A stretch of DNA of 64,000 nt from Meghimatium bilineatum (Eukaryota; Mollusca; Gastropoda; Stylommatophora; Philomycidae), in the NCBI GenBank assembly GCA_034231615.1, contig CM067317.1, positions 17,684,264 to 17,748,263 on the forward strand, read 5' to 3'. The notes under the pieces are model-generated. The model made no database searches. It saw nothing but the letters and a program-made list of their open reading frames with translations, and was not told the DNA's origin. Shown one piece after another: positions 38,101 to 51,048 of the stretch. Positions within the stretch are counted from its first letter, which is position 1. Each line of letters opens with the position of its first letter. A program made the position numbers and the translations under genes.

Positions 38101-38504
38101 GGCTCCATTCTGTTTAAAAGAATGTGCACTGACAAAATGGTACGTTTAGAAGATGTTCATTCACCACTATGTACTTCGTCTTGTTCTTTGTCTCGTAACT
38201 ATACTCTCTCTGCATGACGTAGTGCAAAGAATATGAAGGCAAACACTTACACAGGTCCCCAGACAATACAAATGGAAATCACACACAATGATGGTTGTAT
38301 GGAATTATAGTCACAGAAGATATCATTCTGAGTATGTCAAAAGAAATAGGGAAAGACATTGAATAGGTTGATGTCTAATACGAACGATCTTCTAAAAATA
38401 CAGTTAGGAAGAGAATGTCGCATATGACGAATACACATGATAGAAATGACATAAAGGAGTATACAAGTACGTATACATAATATTTGTATGCATAGTGTAG
38501 GGAA

Positions 38505-38775
38505 ATCGCGTAGTGCAGTTGTTAGCGCCCTGGCTTCGTGATATATGAGTGCTATATATTGCATATGAGTGGTCCTGGGTTCATTCCCCGTTGAGGCGGA
38601 AATGTTTCTCAGATCCCAACGGCCCACGGGTTGACCCGGCTTTAAATAGGTGCATGATTAATCCGGGGGATATAAATACTGCAAGGGAGATGAGATGGCT
38701 ACCGCCTTCATTTGCAGAGCCTCTGAAATGTGAGATAGCTAACATCTCACACCCCTACAGCATTAATAAATGCTA
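38505..38775 (+). repeat. SINE-B, tRNA-derived, plus-strand copy
   Basis: A-box TAGTGCAGTTGTTAGCG (38511-38527) and B-box GGGTTCATTCCCC (38577-38589) make a tRNA-like head. The body contains CAACGGCCCACGGGTTGACC, GATTAATCC and AGATGGCTACCGCC, and the 3' end contains CTAACATCTCACACC and GCATTAATAAAT. It aligns with the minus-strand copy at 12518-12776. This copy has an extra ~20 bases in the anticodon region. Confidence 0.75.
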
Positions 38776-39198
38776 TGGGTTACTTCACTTTTTACTCACA
38801 TAGTATACGTACAGTATACATAGCCGTTTACACAGATAGTCAGATCACATCAGATTTAAGCAGTAGCTGTGTATGGGATCTCATCGATAACCAAAATGAT
38901 AAGAAAGTTCTGAATAGTTCTACTGATTATCCTAAAATCATATGGAGTTAGATAATGATGATAGATAATGTGGCAGAAAATATGACGTGGATGGTAAGAA
39001 TCTACTAGAACATACATTATTTTTTTCGCTCTTTCGTTATCAACGATTTCGTCCTTCCTAGTAGTGACCATGTGCAACACATCAAGTGGGTCTAATGGTC
39101 AGGGCATGCGGAAGTCAGAGGCAAATGACAACGATAAATAGTGCGTAAGTACACGTTTAAAAAAAAATTTTGCGATCATCAGCAGACTATCGGATTAT

Positions 39199-39510
<312 letters not shown>

Positions 39511-40261
39511 GAAACGAACAAAGAACAATATACAAGATATTGTTAACGTTGTAAAATTTAAGTTCTTCTTCAAGAACACAAAAGAAACAAACAGTAAAAA
39601 CAATGGTATTTATTACGGAGGCACAAGAACGAAGACGTTATTGTTTTATTAATTGGTGTTAAAACGTGTGTTCGAAGTAGGTACTATGTATAGTTTTACA
39701 TACACTTTAACAAACAGTCATAGTAACAATTGTACAGTTCGTTCCATAATTCATATTACTTATTTGAGTTCAATATTAATAAAAACTACATGATGCATAG
39801 CAATCATATTACGCAGATAGTCTTATTCACGGCACGACCTTAGGAATTAATATTTTACAAATTGATTGATAGATTGGAACATTCAAAACACGTTTCTGCT
39901 AATACAGTATTGTAGAAGCAGCAGAAATTGGTACTCATATTTTACCGTAGTACACACACTTGTGGATGCAAAAGCGTATCCCGACTTAATGTTATAAAAC
40001 GAAATGTGATATTGTTATCATTACTTCCCGAGTATATATGAATCAGTTTTTAATTTTGATAACCTACTAATCTGTAGTTTTTCTTGTGGCATTGATGCTG
40101 AAGAAGAATATGTGTATTTGATCATTCCAAAAACACAGATGCTGTAAACACACTCGTTGTAAGAAACAAAACAATGAAGTACCAGTAGATTATGTTTATT
40201 ATGAACTTGATATTAAACCATCTTATTGTCAACATGTCTCTTCCCCTTGAAGCACATGATT

Positions 40262-41000
40262 TTCATATTTTCTCCAAGTATTCAATATATAATTTTACGA
40301 GAACATCGCGTGTTACGTTTGTTAAACCACAAAGTTTTAAAGTCTTGTTTAGTGAGGCAGATAGACCTTTGACTTCAACCCACACACTTTCAATAAAATT
40401 GAGATGTGAATGGTAAGGCTGTAGCCGAGTAGAAGTGTAACCGTGCTCAGCGATGGTTTCGTCAATTTCCACATTATTCGTATTATTTACCCATCTCTCG
40501 TGTTATAACAACTCTGGTTTGAATTTACTGCTACAGAAAGATACATTTTTCTTTTGCAAGTCGCGTCATGATTTCTTGTTTTGTGCTTGATGAAGTGGTA
40601 ATGTTGTCTTCTTGCGCTAGTACTTTGTGATAAGAGGCATTGTTCATAACAATACATGACGATATATCCAGCATTGGTAGAAGTGAGTTCATTAACCAAT
40701 TCCTGAAAATATTTCATTCATTTCGGTGTGGTAGACTCTACCGTCTGTAGATAAAACTTGGAAAATAAGTTCTACCCCACTAACAAAACCATTTGCGTTA
40801 CAGCCTGCATTACCTATTACAATGCGTTTTCTTTTGCTACTTGGAATTTCTCTTTTCGTATGGCCATCAAGTGATTGCCACTCTTTTATTTACCCACGAT
40901 TCATCCAGAAATTGTGCAATCATATTTTTCATTGTAGTGATTTTACACTTCAAACTCACATTGTAATAAAACTCTTATCTTATTGTCTTAAAACTCTTAT
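40262..41000 (-). pseudogene. Tc1/mariner-IS630-like DDE transposase remnant
   Basis: Minus-strand pieces follow the order of a DDE transposase: QFLDESWVN (first Asp, near 40889-40906), KREIPSSKRKRIVIGNAGC, NGFVSGVELIF, GRVYHTEMNE, MKYFQELVNEL, YIVMYCYEQCLLS, then IDETIAEHGYTSTRLQPYHS, NFIESVWVEVKG (third acidic residue). The second catalytic Asp (usual VMDNAxYH) is replaced by VMYCY. At least two frame changes split it, and the N-terminal DNA-binding region is not found. Such enzymes move DNA transposons by cut and paste. This one is dead. No terminal inverted repeats were located. Confidence 0.75.
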
Positions 41001-41257
41001 TTAAATTGGCTAAATCGAACAAGACATCACAAAACATCATGTTGAATATCGATGCGCCTTTAAATAAACTGGAGTTTAGCTATTATTGTATGATTAAACA
41101 ATTACATCATTCAACTAAAAATGCAGCTGAATTAACGTTAAATGTTCAGGTATACCGCGATATGTCTGTGCTTTTGATTGGTGACAATCTTGACAACATC
41201 ACAATGACCAATTAAATGTACGAATATATTCATGCTACATTTATGCACAGTCTGTCA

Positions 41258-41322
41258 ATAACAATGAAAGTTCTAAAGAGAAACCACAAATAACAATGAA
41301 CGTTCTAAAAAGAAACCACAAA
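41258..41322. repeat. 32-bp tandem duplication
   Basis: AATAACAATGAAAGTTCTAA with AGAGAAACCACA occurs twice in contact, with two differences. Confidence 0.85.
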
Positions 41323-44070
41323 TGAATGTCAATTTCGGGCTCACTGAAAACGTAACTTCCGTCCGTTCAACAGCAGGTCGAATTGAATCGCTTGAAATAC
41401 ATAAAAAAGTTGCATTTCACAGCAGTATAATTCAATCACTGGTGATGTCTTTGTATTTTATCGAGCTTTTAATTGGCCAGTATATTTATATTCTGCGTCA
41501 CAGACAATAAAGAGTTGGAGAGAAAAAAAAAACAATAAACAAGTAAGGCGTATTTCCTCTCATGAACCAGGGCTGTCTTACAGACTAAGCTGTACTGTAA
41601 AACATGGCACATTACGTAGTCACAAAATCTTTATAAATGTATTCTTTATAGAGAAAATGCTTTAATCTAGTTACATTTCTAAAGGGCAAAAAATAGTTTA
41701 CTAGGGTATTTGAAAAATTCAAGTTGGACCCAAAAGATCTTTTCGATTTAACAAGTAATTTTGGAGAAAACTAATTCCAACTGAGTAACATGAAATATGA
41801 AACTAACTATAGAAAAAAATTACTCTGCAATCGAGAAAAATGCCATAGTGGATATACAGTGCTGATAAAAGACAGGGTTGAATTACCTAGGCAGTCATGG
41901 ATACACTACACAGAGGTGACTGGAATACTGTAAGAGACAGTAGACATATTCAGAGAATGATCGAAATTGTAGTGGTCAGGGAAGTGATAGAAAGTGTGTC
42001 CATCCTGGACATATTCAAAGAGCTCCCCCCCCCCCCTCAGTCAAAAACTCACTGGAATACTATTGCGAATATACTCCAAGATGGCTCATGGACTCGGAAG
42101 CTTATCACTTATGGGAAAGTCTTTAGTGAAATAGTACTATTTCCTAATCAAACATTTCAAACGAAAGTGTGTCGTTCTCCATGATGGACCCTGCAAGTCA
42201 ATGTGGTCTCTAGGGAGGAGGGCATACGACCAACGCTGAGAATCAATGAAATAGGTGACAAGAAATAGTAATAGACACTATCAAAGAGAATAAGACGAAG
42301 CCAGCTATGTACATGAAACGCCGTTATAGAAAGGAAATAATAGTCCTTTTCAAAAGTTCAGAAGCAATTGAAATCAATAGAAGATGAATAAGCAACATTA
42401 AAAATAATATCGTGGAAGAAGTTAGATGAAGTAACGGAAACAGAATTGTTATATCACGACACGATAAGAAGAAAATATAGCGGTGGGCTGGGAAATAAAA
42501 ACAGTTATGAAAGAGATGAAAAATTGATACATCTTGTGGGTTAGAAGCAAACACGAGCAAGGTTTTATCGAATATAGATTAGCAAGAAGGCATACAAAGA
42601 ATGTAATTAATGAGACAAAAATATGCCCAAGCAAAGAATATGGAGATCGTCTGAACTCAGATTTATAAAAGTTCATCCTAGAATTTCTTTCTTGAGAAAA
42701 GATCAAAATCACGAGAAACACAGATGAATGATGAGACACAAAAAACATAAAACTAATGAGAACGGACATGAGATAGACGATCTAAAGATCTTATAAGGAA
42801 TACATGACTTGAATTTAGCAAAGTATTGGGGATCCTGAGTAAGGTTTCCAAATACAAGGATGTACTTGTTTTATGTTATATAAATAAAAATTATAATCAA
42901 ACAAGTTGGTTGAAAATAATCATAGAATAAATATCAATGGCAAAACACAGCTATGAAGTGGAAATGGAACATAAAATTGTACACAAAAGTACATCTTTTA
43001 TCGTAGGTATATTAATGCATAACATGTTGTAAATGTCTGCTACAGTCAGTCTTCGATACGTATATGGCGGTCTTTACAATGTTTGACTAAAGTCTGCCCT
43101 TTACGAAATATCGACAATTAACTCTATATATCTGGCAGAATATTCATGTCCCGGTGTAAGGTTATTAAATCATTAAAAGAATACATATTTAATGAGCTTA
43201 CGGGAACGATGGGTGCATGTGAATGGCAAATACATAATAGGGCATGTCCATAAATTACTTCAACGCATAGGGGTGAGGAAGTCTGAAAATTGTTGACAGA
43301 TGACAACTTTGAGTAGGGAGAAAATTTTTGACAAAAGTCGACGTTAACAATACTGTATTTATACACCAATTAAATAGTTTTAATTTGCAACATTTTTTCC
43401 AATCATGTAGTATTTCGTACATTTTCTACACAAATTACTGTAATTTGGGAGAGGCTGGTTACATTCTTTTGAACTCAATTAAGCAGGGAGGTTCTCAAAA
43501 TTATTGACAATTGTTGGGAATGGGATGGTGTAAAGTACGTAAAAATGTATTTGACGTAATTTATGATCAGACACCAAAAGGAGTTAATATTAGTTATACA
43601 TCTGTTTTGTGAGATAATACGTTAGCATTATGGTTGCTCATAGACTTGAGATGGCATGATGTTAATTGATGATGTGGATGTTTATATGCAGTGTATCTGT
43701 GCATTGCTATTCATTCTATTCTCCATGATATACTCTTTGAATCCTATACTTGCTCCTACAACGGATACAAAGAATATGTGGCATAGAATGTTTATCGGAT
43801 CTTCTGGGTAAACCTAACAATTTGACGTCCCCTGTCCCGCAAGCGTATGACATTATGTGATTTTGGCTCCAGATATAAATATCCTAACCGTGGTTTCCAG
43901 GACGATTTCCGTCCGCACTCCTCTCGTTACGCCAGCATATATAATAAAATTGTAGTTTTTATATTTACATACAAGTAATATTTATTTTCATGTCGAGATA
44001 TACAATAATTTCATGTGTACGGAATTTGGATAAAGAAGAAGAGTAGGTGGTAGAAAAAGAGAAATCAGAA
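41323..44070. other. No gene seen
   Basis: About 2.7 kb. Purine-rich plus-strand sequence at 42.2-42.8 kb could be an old LINE ORF1 or RT interior, but no motif remains. A (C)10 run sits at 42028. An open frame at 41897-42184 (+) is not recognised. Confidence 0.35.
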
Positions 44071-44074
44071 GAAA

Positions 44075-44585
44075 ATGTTAAACGTTAGTGGTTCAGGAAA
44101 TAACGGGTTATTATTTGCTAGCTTACATACTTTCCATGACCTGCTAAAGATACTTCGCTATGGTGAGTTGGAGAAAGGTAAACGATCTCAAGGTGGCCAA
44201 AAGATGTGTTACAAGGACTCGTTAAAGACCTCACTGAAAGCGTTTGAAATAGACCAAGACACGTGAAGAAAGTGCAAAAAATAGATCTACATGGCGCTCT
44301 ACAGCCAAAAAGAGTACATTATCTTGTGAAAAGAGGAGAAATTCTGCAGCTCAACAGCGGAGAGTAGCTAGAAAGTCACGTATATACCAAAATCCGCCTT
44401 AAGTGGTCACTCCATGTCCGAAATGTCCAAGGACATTTGCAGCTCGAATAGTGCTCATTAGCCATCTACGAACTAGTATGCATGGTCATAATTCTAACTG
44501 AAATTTCAAAAGTGGATGTAAAAAAATGGTCATCATCACGTGTGATGGACGAACACATACACACACACACACACACACACATACT
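44075..44585 (+). pseudogene. LINE ORF2 tail with C2H2-like zinc finger, then (CA)n
   Basis: The plus strand gives ILRYGELEKGKRSQGGQKMC, YKDSLKTSLKAFEID, a Trp/Arg-rich segment and, in other frames, TPCPKCPRTFAARIVLISHL followed by a His-rich end (CxxC...H...H). 'YGEL..GKRSxGGQxxRYKDxLKxSLK...W...' plus a terminal CPxC...ARIGLxSHLRTH finger is a well-known LINE ORF2 C-terminus. A (CA)n run at 44557-44580 follows in the 3' UTR. Stops and frame changes are present. Confidence 0.75.
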
Positions 44586-44997
44586 TTCCATTTTAATCGG
44601 ACACACACACGTAAGCTGTAACTATGTAAATTATAACTTTTTTTTTTAGTTCTCAAGATTATACGCTTTTCTGGTCTACTGGAACTATGAAGATGAGGGA
44701 GAAGACGCGACATGGACTGCAAGAAGATCGAGCTAAATTTATGTCGCAGACAACTCTGCATCCTGCTCGTTAGGCGAGCAATTGCAACCTACTGGACGCA
44801 TATACAGATTAGGACAATAACTACATCCACAAATAATGGATTGATGGTTAAATCCTAAACAGTTAATACTATAGCAATTAGTTTACATAACGATGGATGT
44901 TCGTAAATAGTGAATCTGCAATAATACAAATATTTTAGCCAAATTTTATGATTTTCTAAACTTTACATGTAGTTTACGCAATGCATTGAACAAAAAC

Positions 44998-45455
44998 ATT
45001 ATTTGCCACCATGAATCGCTGGGAAGGTTATGCGGTACGACGTCTGATCATCGTCTTCCAAAGATACTTCTCTTTAGTGAGATGCGGAAGGACATCAAAG
45101 TGCCTAAAGAAGCTCTACAATTACACGTTAAAGACCTCACGGGAACCCTATAATACATGTACTGCAATATGCTACACGAACCAGAACAAACTGGCGCACT
45201 ACAATAAAAAAGGCGCGGCATTTTTTGAAGAAAAAAAAGAGGAATAGAGCAGCTCAACAGCGGTGACTATCTAGAAAGACACATGCAGCTCAAACAACAC
45301 CACATTTGATCGTACATTCCAAGCACCTTTGTGCCCATACACCGCGTATTAACCATTTAAGAATTCATAGACAAGACCATAACTCTAATCTAACTTAATA
45401 AAGTTGATGTTACAAAATGATGGAGATACATCCGTGAACAACATAAACACATCGA
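44998..45455 (+). pseudogene. Second, more decayed copy of the zinc-finger LINE tail
   Basis: Same order and strand as 44075-44585: a CTTCTCTTTAGTGAG segment (LLFSE), TTAAAGACCTCACGGGAACC (VKDLTGTL), GCGCACTACAATAAAA, GAGCAGCTCAACAGCGG (shared with AGCTCAACAGCGGAGAGTAG upstream), then CACATTTGATCG, CCATTTAAGAATTCATAGAC and CATAACTCTAATC. Cysteines of the finger are partly lost. It lies about 400 bases after the first copy, so either two insertions or a duplication. Confidence 0.65.
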
Positions 45456-47129
45456 GATTTGAGTATCAACATAGCGACCAAGTGACAGATAATAAATACC
45501 ATCTTTTATTCCAACGGTAGATCATAAATGATGTGCTTAATCAAATTTCATTAGCATCTGCATAGAAGAACACTACACAAGAATGTATGAGAAAACATAT
45601 TGCGAACGAACAAAATGGATGTGTGAAATGCATACATTACAATAGCGATAGAAAAACTATGTGCTAACATTGTGTCTATTTACGTTAGAAAATCTCAAGT
45701 GGTAAAATGGAATAGGAATGTCCACGACATTCGAAGATATTGTCAACACCCTGTATATAATATTTAGATAGCAGTGGGCTTTATACGAGCTCTGTGTGAA
45801 AGCGCGAAAGAGCAATTAATGAGCTTTGATTTGGTCTTACAAAAGGCAAATATTATAAATCCGATCCACATATTTGTAGAAACATGACAGAAAGTAACTT
45901 CTGGAAGGCCACTTTGTACATATAGCCATGTTAGAAGTGATTTTGTACGGTGAATTTAATAAAAAACAGACACAAAGGCATATGTGTCTTTGGATATTTT
46001 ATAATGGCTTTCACTCAATAGTAGACTAAACATTCAAAACACTATTTTTGCTGTGTAAATCTGGCAAATGTTTTGATTATCGCTGGATATACAATGTGAA
46101 ATACGTTATTTTCGAGTAATTATAGTAACAGTGAATATATAACTTTTAAGTAAAAAAAAAAATAGATACAAAATAGGCAGAGTTAGGTATCTCCACATAG
46201 TCAATATATAATTGTATAAGAACGAGCAAGGGTGACTGATGGATAATCGTGACAACTTTATGTTGGGCTCACAAATCGTGATGAAACTAATTTGTGTAAA
46301 TATTTAAATACGGATGTATCTGACTTGGAACTATTTCTTTACAACACCGATGTCTTGAATATATTTCAATAATGTGGTTAGTATGAATATTTTAATTGCT
46401 GTTGTTTTTAATATTCTGCTGTAATAATATACTATTTTCATGTGGTATATGTTATATAAACAATTTATAATAGGTTTAGTAAATGGGGCATCCATTTTAT
46501 AGATGTGGATACCGCCTACTTAGTTGCACAATGAACAATAACAAACGTATGACACAGCTGATGACTACTGACACTGTACAAATTTACTGTGGAGAAACAT
46601 TTGCGGAAAAATTGTTTTCTTTTGACTGGACTATTTTCCCATTGACGTCATAATCACGCGTTTATCGAACAAAGACAGGAAAAATAGTTCAATAAAGATA
46701 ATCAAGGATGTGAGAATTGTTGATACATCTTTGAAACTGCAATGACTATTTGAATAACTGTGTCATTTTAGTATATCTTATATAGGAATGACCAATTCAC
46801 TTTGACAGACGGTCATGAGAAAGCATGCGTAAGGTACAGTTTGCGGTCTGCAGTAGAACGTGTTCATAGCTAAATCTACCAATTACTGATCGATTTTGTC
46901 TGTATCAGAATGTTGAGAACATTTCATCACTGGATGTTTATCCTTGCGTCTGAGACTTTGTTCTGCTCAATATTACTCATCAAATGGCGTATCGGCACTA
47001 CCCATGCTTGTTCTTCTTGTAAAGCGATATGCCCACATTTTTTCTCTGACTTCTGAAGTGATGACTATATTATTCATTAATAATTGACATACATCTTCGT
47101 ATCACAACTTTGGATATTCTTCCAGCACT
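45456..47129. other. No gene seen
   Basis: About 1.7 kb of AT-rich DNA with no recognised ORF or repeat. Confidence 0.4.
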
Positions 47130-47580
47130 GTGTCATAGTTCTGCATACAATATTTGGATCTTCGTCTAGGCGTCAGAGTTCCCCATACAGTATTTCGTTC
47201 GTCTTCTAGCACTCTGTCAGAGTTCCCCATACAATATGTGGATCTAGCACTCATTCAGTGTTTCCCATATAGTATGCATATTCTTCCAACACTATGTCAC
47301 AGATCTGCATACAGTATTTGGTTCGGCTTCTCGCACTCCGTCAGAGTTCCCCATACAGTATTTGGTTCGTCTTCTAGCACTCCATCATAGTTCCCCATAC
47401 ACTATTTAGTTCGTCTTCTAGCACTCCGTCAGAGCTCCCCATACAATATTTGGTTCGTCTTCTAGCACTCCGTCAGAGTTCCCCATACAGTATTTGGTTC
47501 GTCTTCTAGCACTCTGTCAGGAGCTCCCCATACAGTATTTGGTTCGTCTTCTAGCACTCCGTCAGAAATTCCTTGCAGTA
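47130..47580. repeat. 44-bp minisatellite, ~10 units
   Basis: Units of AGTTCCCCATACAGTATTTG then GTTCGTCTTCTAGCACTCCG and TCAG at 44-base spacing (for example 47345, 47389, 47433). The first units are more diverged and of uneven length. Confidence 0.9.
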
Positions 47581-48744
47581 CTTGTATTATGGATCCGGCT
47601 ATTATTGTTCCTCTGAATATAAGGATATAACATATACATGATGACGTAACATGTAATTAACAAATGTGACGTCATATATTACGTCATACACACGGAAACA
47701 ATTGATATAGAAAGAGACGCACGACATCAACTAGAGAAGTTAGTTTGACATCATGGTATGGTAGAGAGTCTGCAGCGAAATTGATACATAGTGCTGTGGC
47801 GGACAAAACAATGTGAAGATCTAATCTATCTCCACACCTTAACAATACCCGGAATTTCATATTCTGATGCCAGGAATAAGCATATGTAGATATTAATAAT
47901 GGCTTTTCGGCATCAATCCTCCGTGAATACAATGAAAGTATTCTATGTTCAACCAGATACTTACTTCTGTAAGACTGAATTGAGAAAGTATTATTGTATG
48001 CACTTTTTATTTGAGGACGAGACTACGTCAGCATTGAACGATATCATTAGTCAAAATCGCCATGTTTATTTTTAAGCTTGTGATGATAAGAGATAGTTTA
48101 GTTGTTGCACTTTGTCTGGATATGGTTATTTGAGTGTTAAGAAGGGTAAGTCTACGAAATTGTTGTTTTATTTTTATTGTTGATGTTTCATAGGGCGGAA
48201 ATTATTCAAAATACTCAGACTGATGGCGTTTACACGAGTTTTCACTCACTTTCAGCAGAGATCCATATCTTTGGCGCCAAGATATCTGGTTTTCTTGATG
48301 GCGGGAGTAACGATTTTCTTGGTCGCTTTTAGGATTGCAAATACACTACGAGGTTCAAGATGAAATAATAAAAATGTCCAATAAAGGCCAGATTTGAAAT
48401 AATAAATGTGATACTTTGCCAACTAATTGTGTGATAATAACAGCGAGGAGGAATTTTGCTAGAAAGTACAATACACTATCAGAGTATTTCACAGTTTGTT
48501 GTTATGTCCACATACCACTTCATATTTTTCTAGTTCACAGTGGAGCATATGTCTACAACTATCTTGTCAAAATAACTTGTTTTTACCACCGTCAGCTTCG
48601 AGAGTAATCTATCAGGACATGCGATTTATCCACGACCTTTTCCAATAGAAGTCCTAACAAGACAATGTTCAGAGTCGCTCAGTGTAGGCAATTGTGTTAC
48701 ATATCGACAGAAATGCGACAAAAAACAACTGGAAAACTAATAGA
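47581..48744. other. No gene seen
   Basis: About 1.2 kb with no recognised feature. A 63-residue open frame at 48416-48607 (+) has no known motif. Confidence 0.35.
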
Positions 48745-48824
48745 ATTTTGTGTCACTACGAGAGGCTTGTCTTGTATCTCCAGCCACTGAAATAACGGGG
48801 TAGCCTCTCGTAGTGGCACAAAAT
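48745..48824. repeat. 80-bp palindrome (23-bp arms)
   Basis: Left arm 48745-48767 contains GTCACTACGAGAGGCT, and right arm 48802-48824 is its reverse complement with a single mismatch. The loop is 34 bases. It could be a tiny foldback/MITE remnant or a stem-loop in RNA. No clear target-site duplication. Confidence 0.8.
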
Positions 48825-49141
48825 ATTATAACTTAATGTTGTGTGTCTATTGACATGTTAAAAAAGGCATTCGCTGAGCAGATTTACACTGACGTGTGCG
48901 GAAGTCTATCCTAGAAGGGCATGTATTTTTCTGACCTTTTATTAAACATTTTCTTTGTCGTGTACTCGTTGCCTCTAATTGGTTACTCATTGCAACCTAT
49001 AAAATCCAGTCAATTGGACTTTGGCTATGTTTTTAATGTTATTTCCTGACAGATCATTGCAACATCTGTAACTTGAGCTGTAACTTTCATTATTGTTGAT
49101 GTTTCTGATATAACGAACATGGACTGGGCCCTGATTAACAA

Positions 49142-49205
49142 AATTGCGTCATCAAACACAAGTGCACGAGGACAATTGCGTCATCAAACACAAGTGCACG
49201 AGGAC
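49142..49205. repeat. 32-bp tandem duplication
   Basis: AATTGCGTCATCAAACACAA with GTGCACGAGGAC is present twice at 49142 and 49174, identical. Confidence 0.95.
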
Positions 49206-49420
49206 TGTTCAATATATTTTGGACAGATTTTTCAACGGATAACTAGTTATACAACTACTTGGTTCCACCTCCTTCAAAATAGTTTAATTGTGAGTGTAAG
49301 CATGATATTGCTGCTTAATCATTGGCTAATATAAGCTCTTCCATGTCTGTGGACATTGCACTCTAAAGAGTGAAGCTAAAACAGGTATATTTTACCATTA
49401 GTCTAGACTTACTGATCACA

Positions 49421-49875
49421 CTGAGCTGTACTGACATAGATGATAATCCCCATACACACCCACTGAGCTGTACTGACATAGATGATAATCCCCATACACA
49501 CCCACTGAGCTGTACTGACATATATGATAATCCCCATACACACCCACTGAGCTGTACTGACATAGATGATAATCCCCATACACACCCACTGAGCTGTACT
49601 GACATAGATGATAATCCCCATACACACCCACTGAGCTGTACTGACATAGATGATAATCCCCACACACACCCACTGAGCTGCACTGACATAGATGATAATC
49701 CCCATACACACCCATTGAGCTGCACTGACATAGATGATAATCCCCACACACACCCACTGAGCTGTACTGACATAGATGATAATCCCCATGCACACCCACT
49801 GAGCTGTACTGACATAGATGATAATCCCCATACACACCCACTGAGCTGTACTGACATAGATGATAATCCCCATAC
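49421..49875. repeat. 42-bp minisatellite, ~11 units
   Basis: Units of CTGAGCTGTACTGACATAGA then TGATAATCCCCATACACACC and CA at exact 42-base steps from 49421 to 49841. Variants are few (TATATG in unit 3, CACACA or CATGCA variants later). Because 42 is divisible by three and the unit has no stop in several frames, long open frames of 154-182 residues exist on both strands. Their flanks show no gene structure. Confidence 0.95.
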
Positions 49876-50329
49876 AATCCTATCTTGACTGTCACTATTA
49901 TTTTTTTGCATATGTTAACAATGGTTACATTCATGGCTAAGTAACACCATCATTACATGCACATAACGGACATAATACAATTTTGAAAAAGACGTATGAA
50001 CAACGTAGAACCGGTGAAGACCATTACATATCCGATCTACCATTAGACATAATTATGTATGTATATACTTAGAAATTTAACCATCCCGTATATGCGTCTT
50101 AAATACAAACATAAACATACACAGCCACAACAGTGATAAATACGTTTGAGAAACATATATAAGGAAATAAGCCTCATGTGGACTAGTTGCATTGCTTGAG
50201 AATAAAGAGTCTGGATCCAGACAACGCCATAACTAAATTGACCACCTGCGGACTCACAAACATCAATATTAATACGCTTTTTTCTACACTTGCTTGTATC
50301 TTTACTTTAAATGGAGGAACATCGACATC

Positions 50330-50450
50330 ACAATCACCCACACTACTTCTAGGACAACTATCATCATCATTACTAGCAGTACCAACATCATCAACGCCAA
50401 CATCATCAATATCGTCAACGTAATCAGTACCATCACAATCATAATAACTA
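50330..50450. repeat. Imperfect ATC/AAC-type trinucleotide repeat
   Basis: CATCATCAT, CAACATCATCAACGCC and similar triplets. The Asp/Val-rich minus-strand frame over it (50183-50461) is probably a consequence of the repeat. Confidence 0.6.
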
Positions 50451-50816
50451 AACAGCGACATCGTAAATAATTTGTAAATATACTCAGGATAGGTAATACG
50501 CCAAATATCATAAAACGTAATTCAAAAAGATGCCATGTGTCTAAAAAGTCACTGTTCTCTCATTTGCATTGGGAATAAAACCACCCCATAGGCATTACGA
50601 TTATTTACTACTGCTATGTTTGACGTCATGGCCTGTATTAGTACTTCTCTGGTTGACGTCTTTGCACAACGACTTCATAGACACCCTATATAATCGGATA
50701 TAGAAAACTGCTCCCTGGTAGTTGATAAATATTTCTGATAAAGACAACCATTCTTGTTAATGATCTACCAATACAACACACTTTGCGAGTACACTAAACA
50801 CCAAAAGGACACTCAC

Positions 50817-51048
50817 CCCCATAATTTAAATTTACTTGTTCCAGAAGCACTTTAGAAATATCATTGTGGGCTTCCAACTTGAACAGATTCACTTGCGACA
50901 ATAGAGTTTTATTATATACAGTCATCTGATTGAAGAGGACCTCCACTGTCAAGTGACAAAAGTCTGTAGCGATGTGGTCTTGCCCCTCTTTGTAATACAG
51001 CTGGGAATATATCAAGAAAAAAAACCAGCATAAAAAATGCATGTTCAT
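50817..51048 (-). CDS. Candidate first coding exon of a secreted protein (hypothetical)
   Basis: On the minus strand an ATG at 51048 (second ATG at 51042) opens a frame of 77 codons that runs to a consensus donor, GGGG|GTGAGT, with the intron starting at 50816 (phase 1). The first 20 residues, MNMHFLCWFFFLIYSQLYYK, look like a signal peptide with a hydrophobic core. The rest is soluble and amphipathic with one N-glycosylation sequon (NKT) and a single Cys (DFCHLTVEV). An AT-rich TATA-like stretch lies about 60 bases upstream (51108-51118). No protein family is recognised and the next exon was not located. Chance ORF or repeat-derived sequence remains possible. Confidence 0.35.

Noticed and set aside
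49409-49934. CRISPR-like array (42-bp units)
   Set aside because: Units are contiguous and lack unique spacers, and the genome is eukaryotic.
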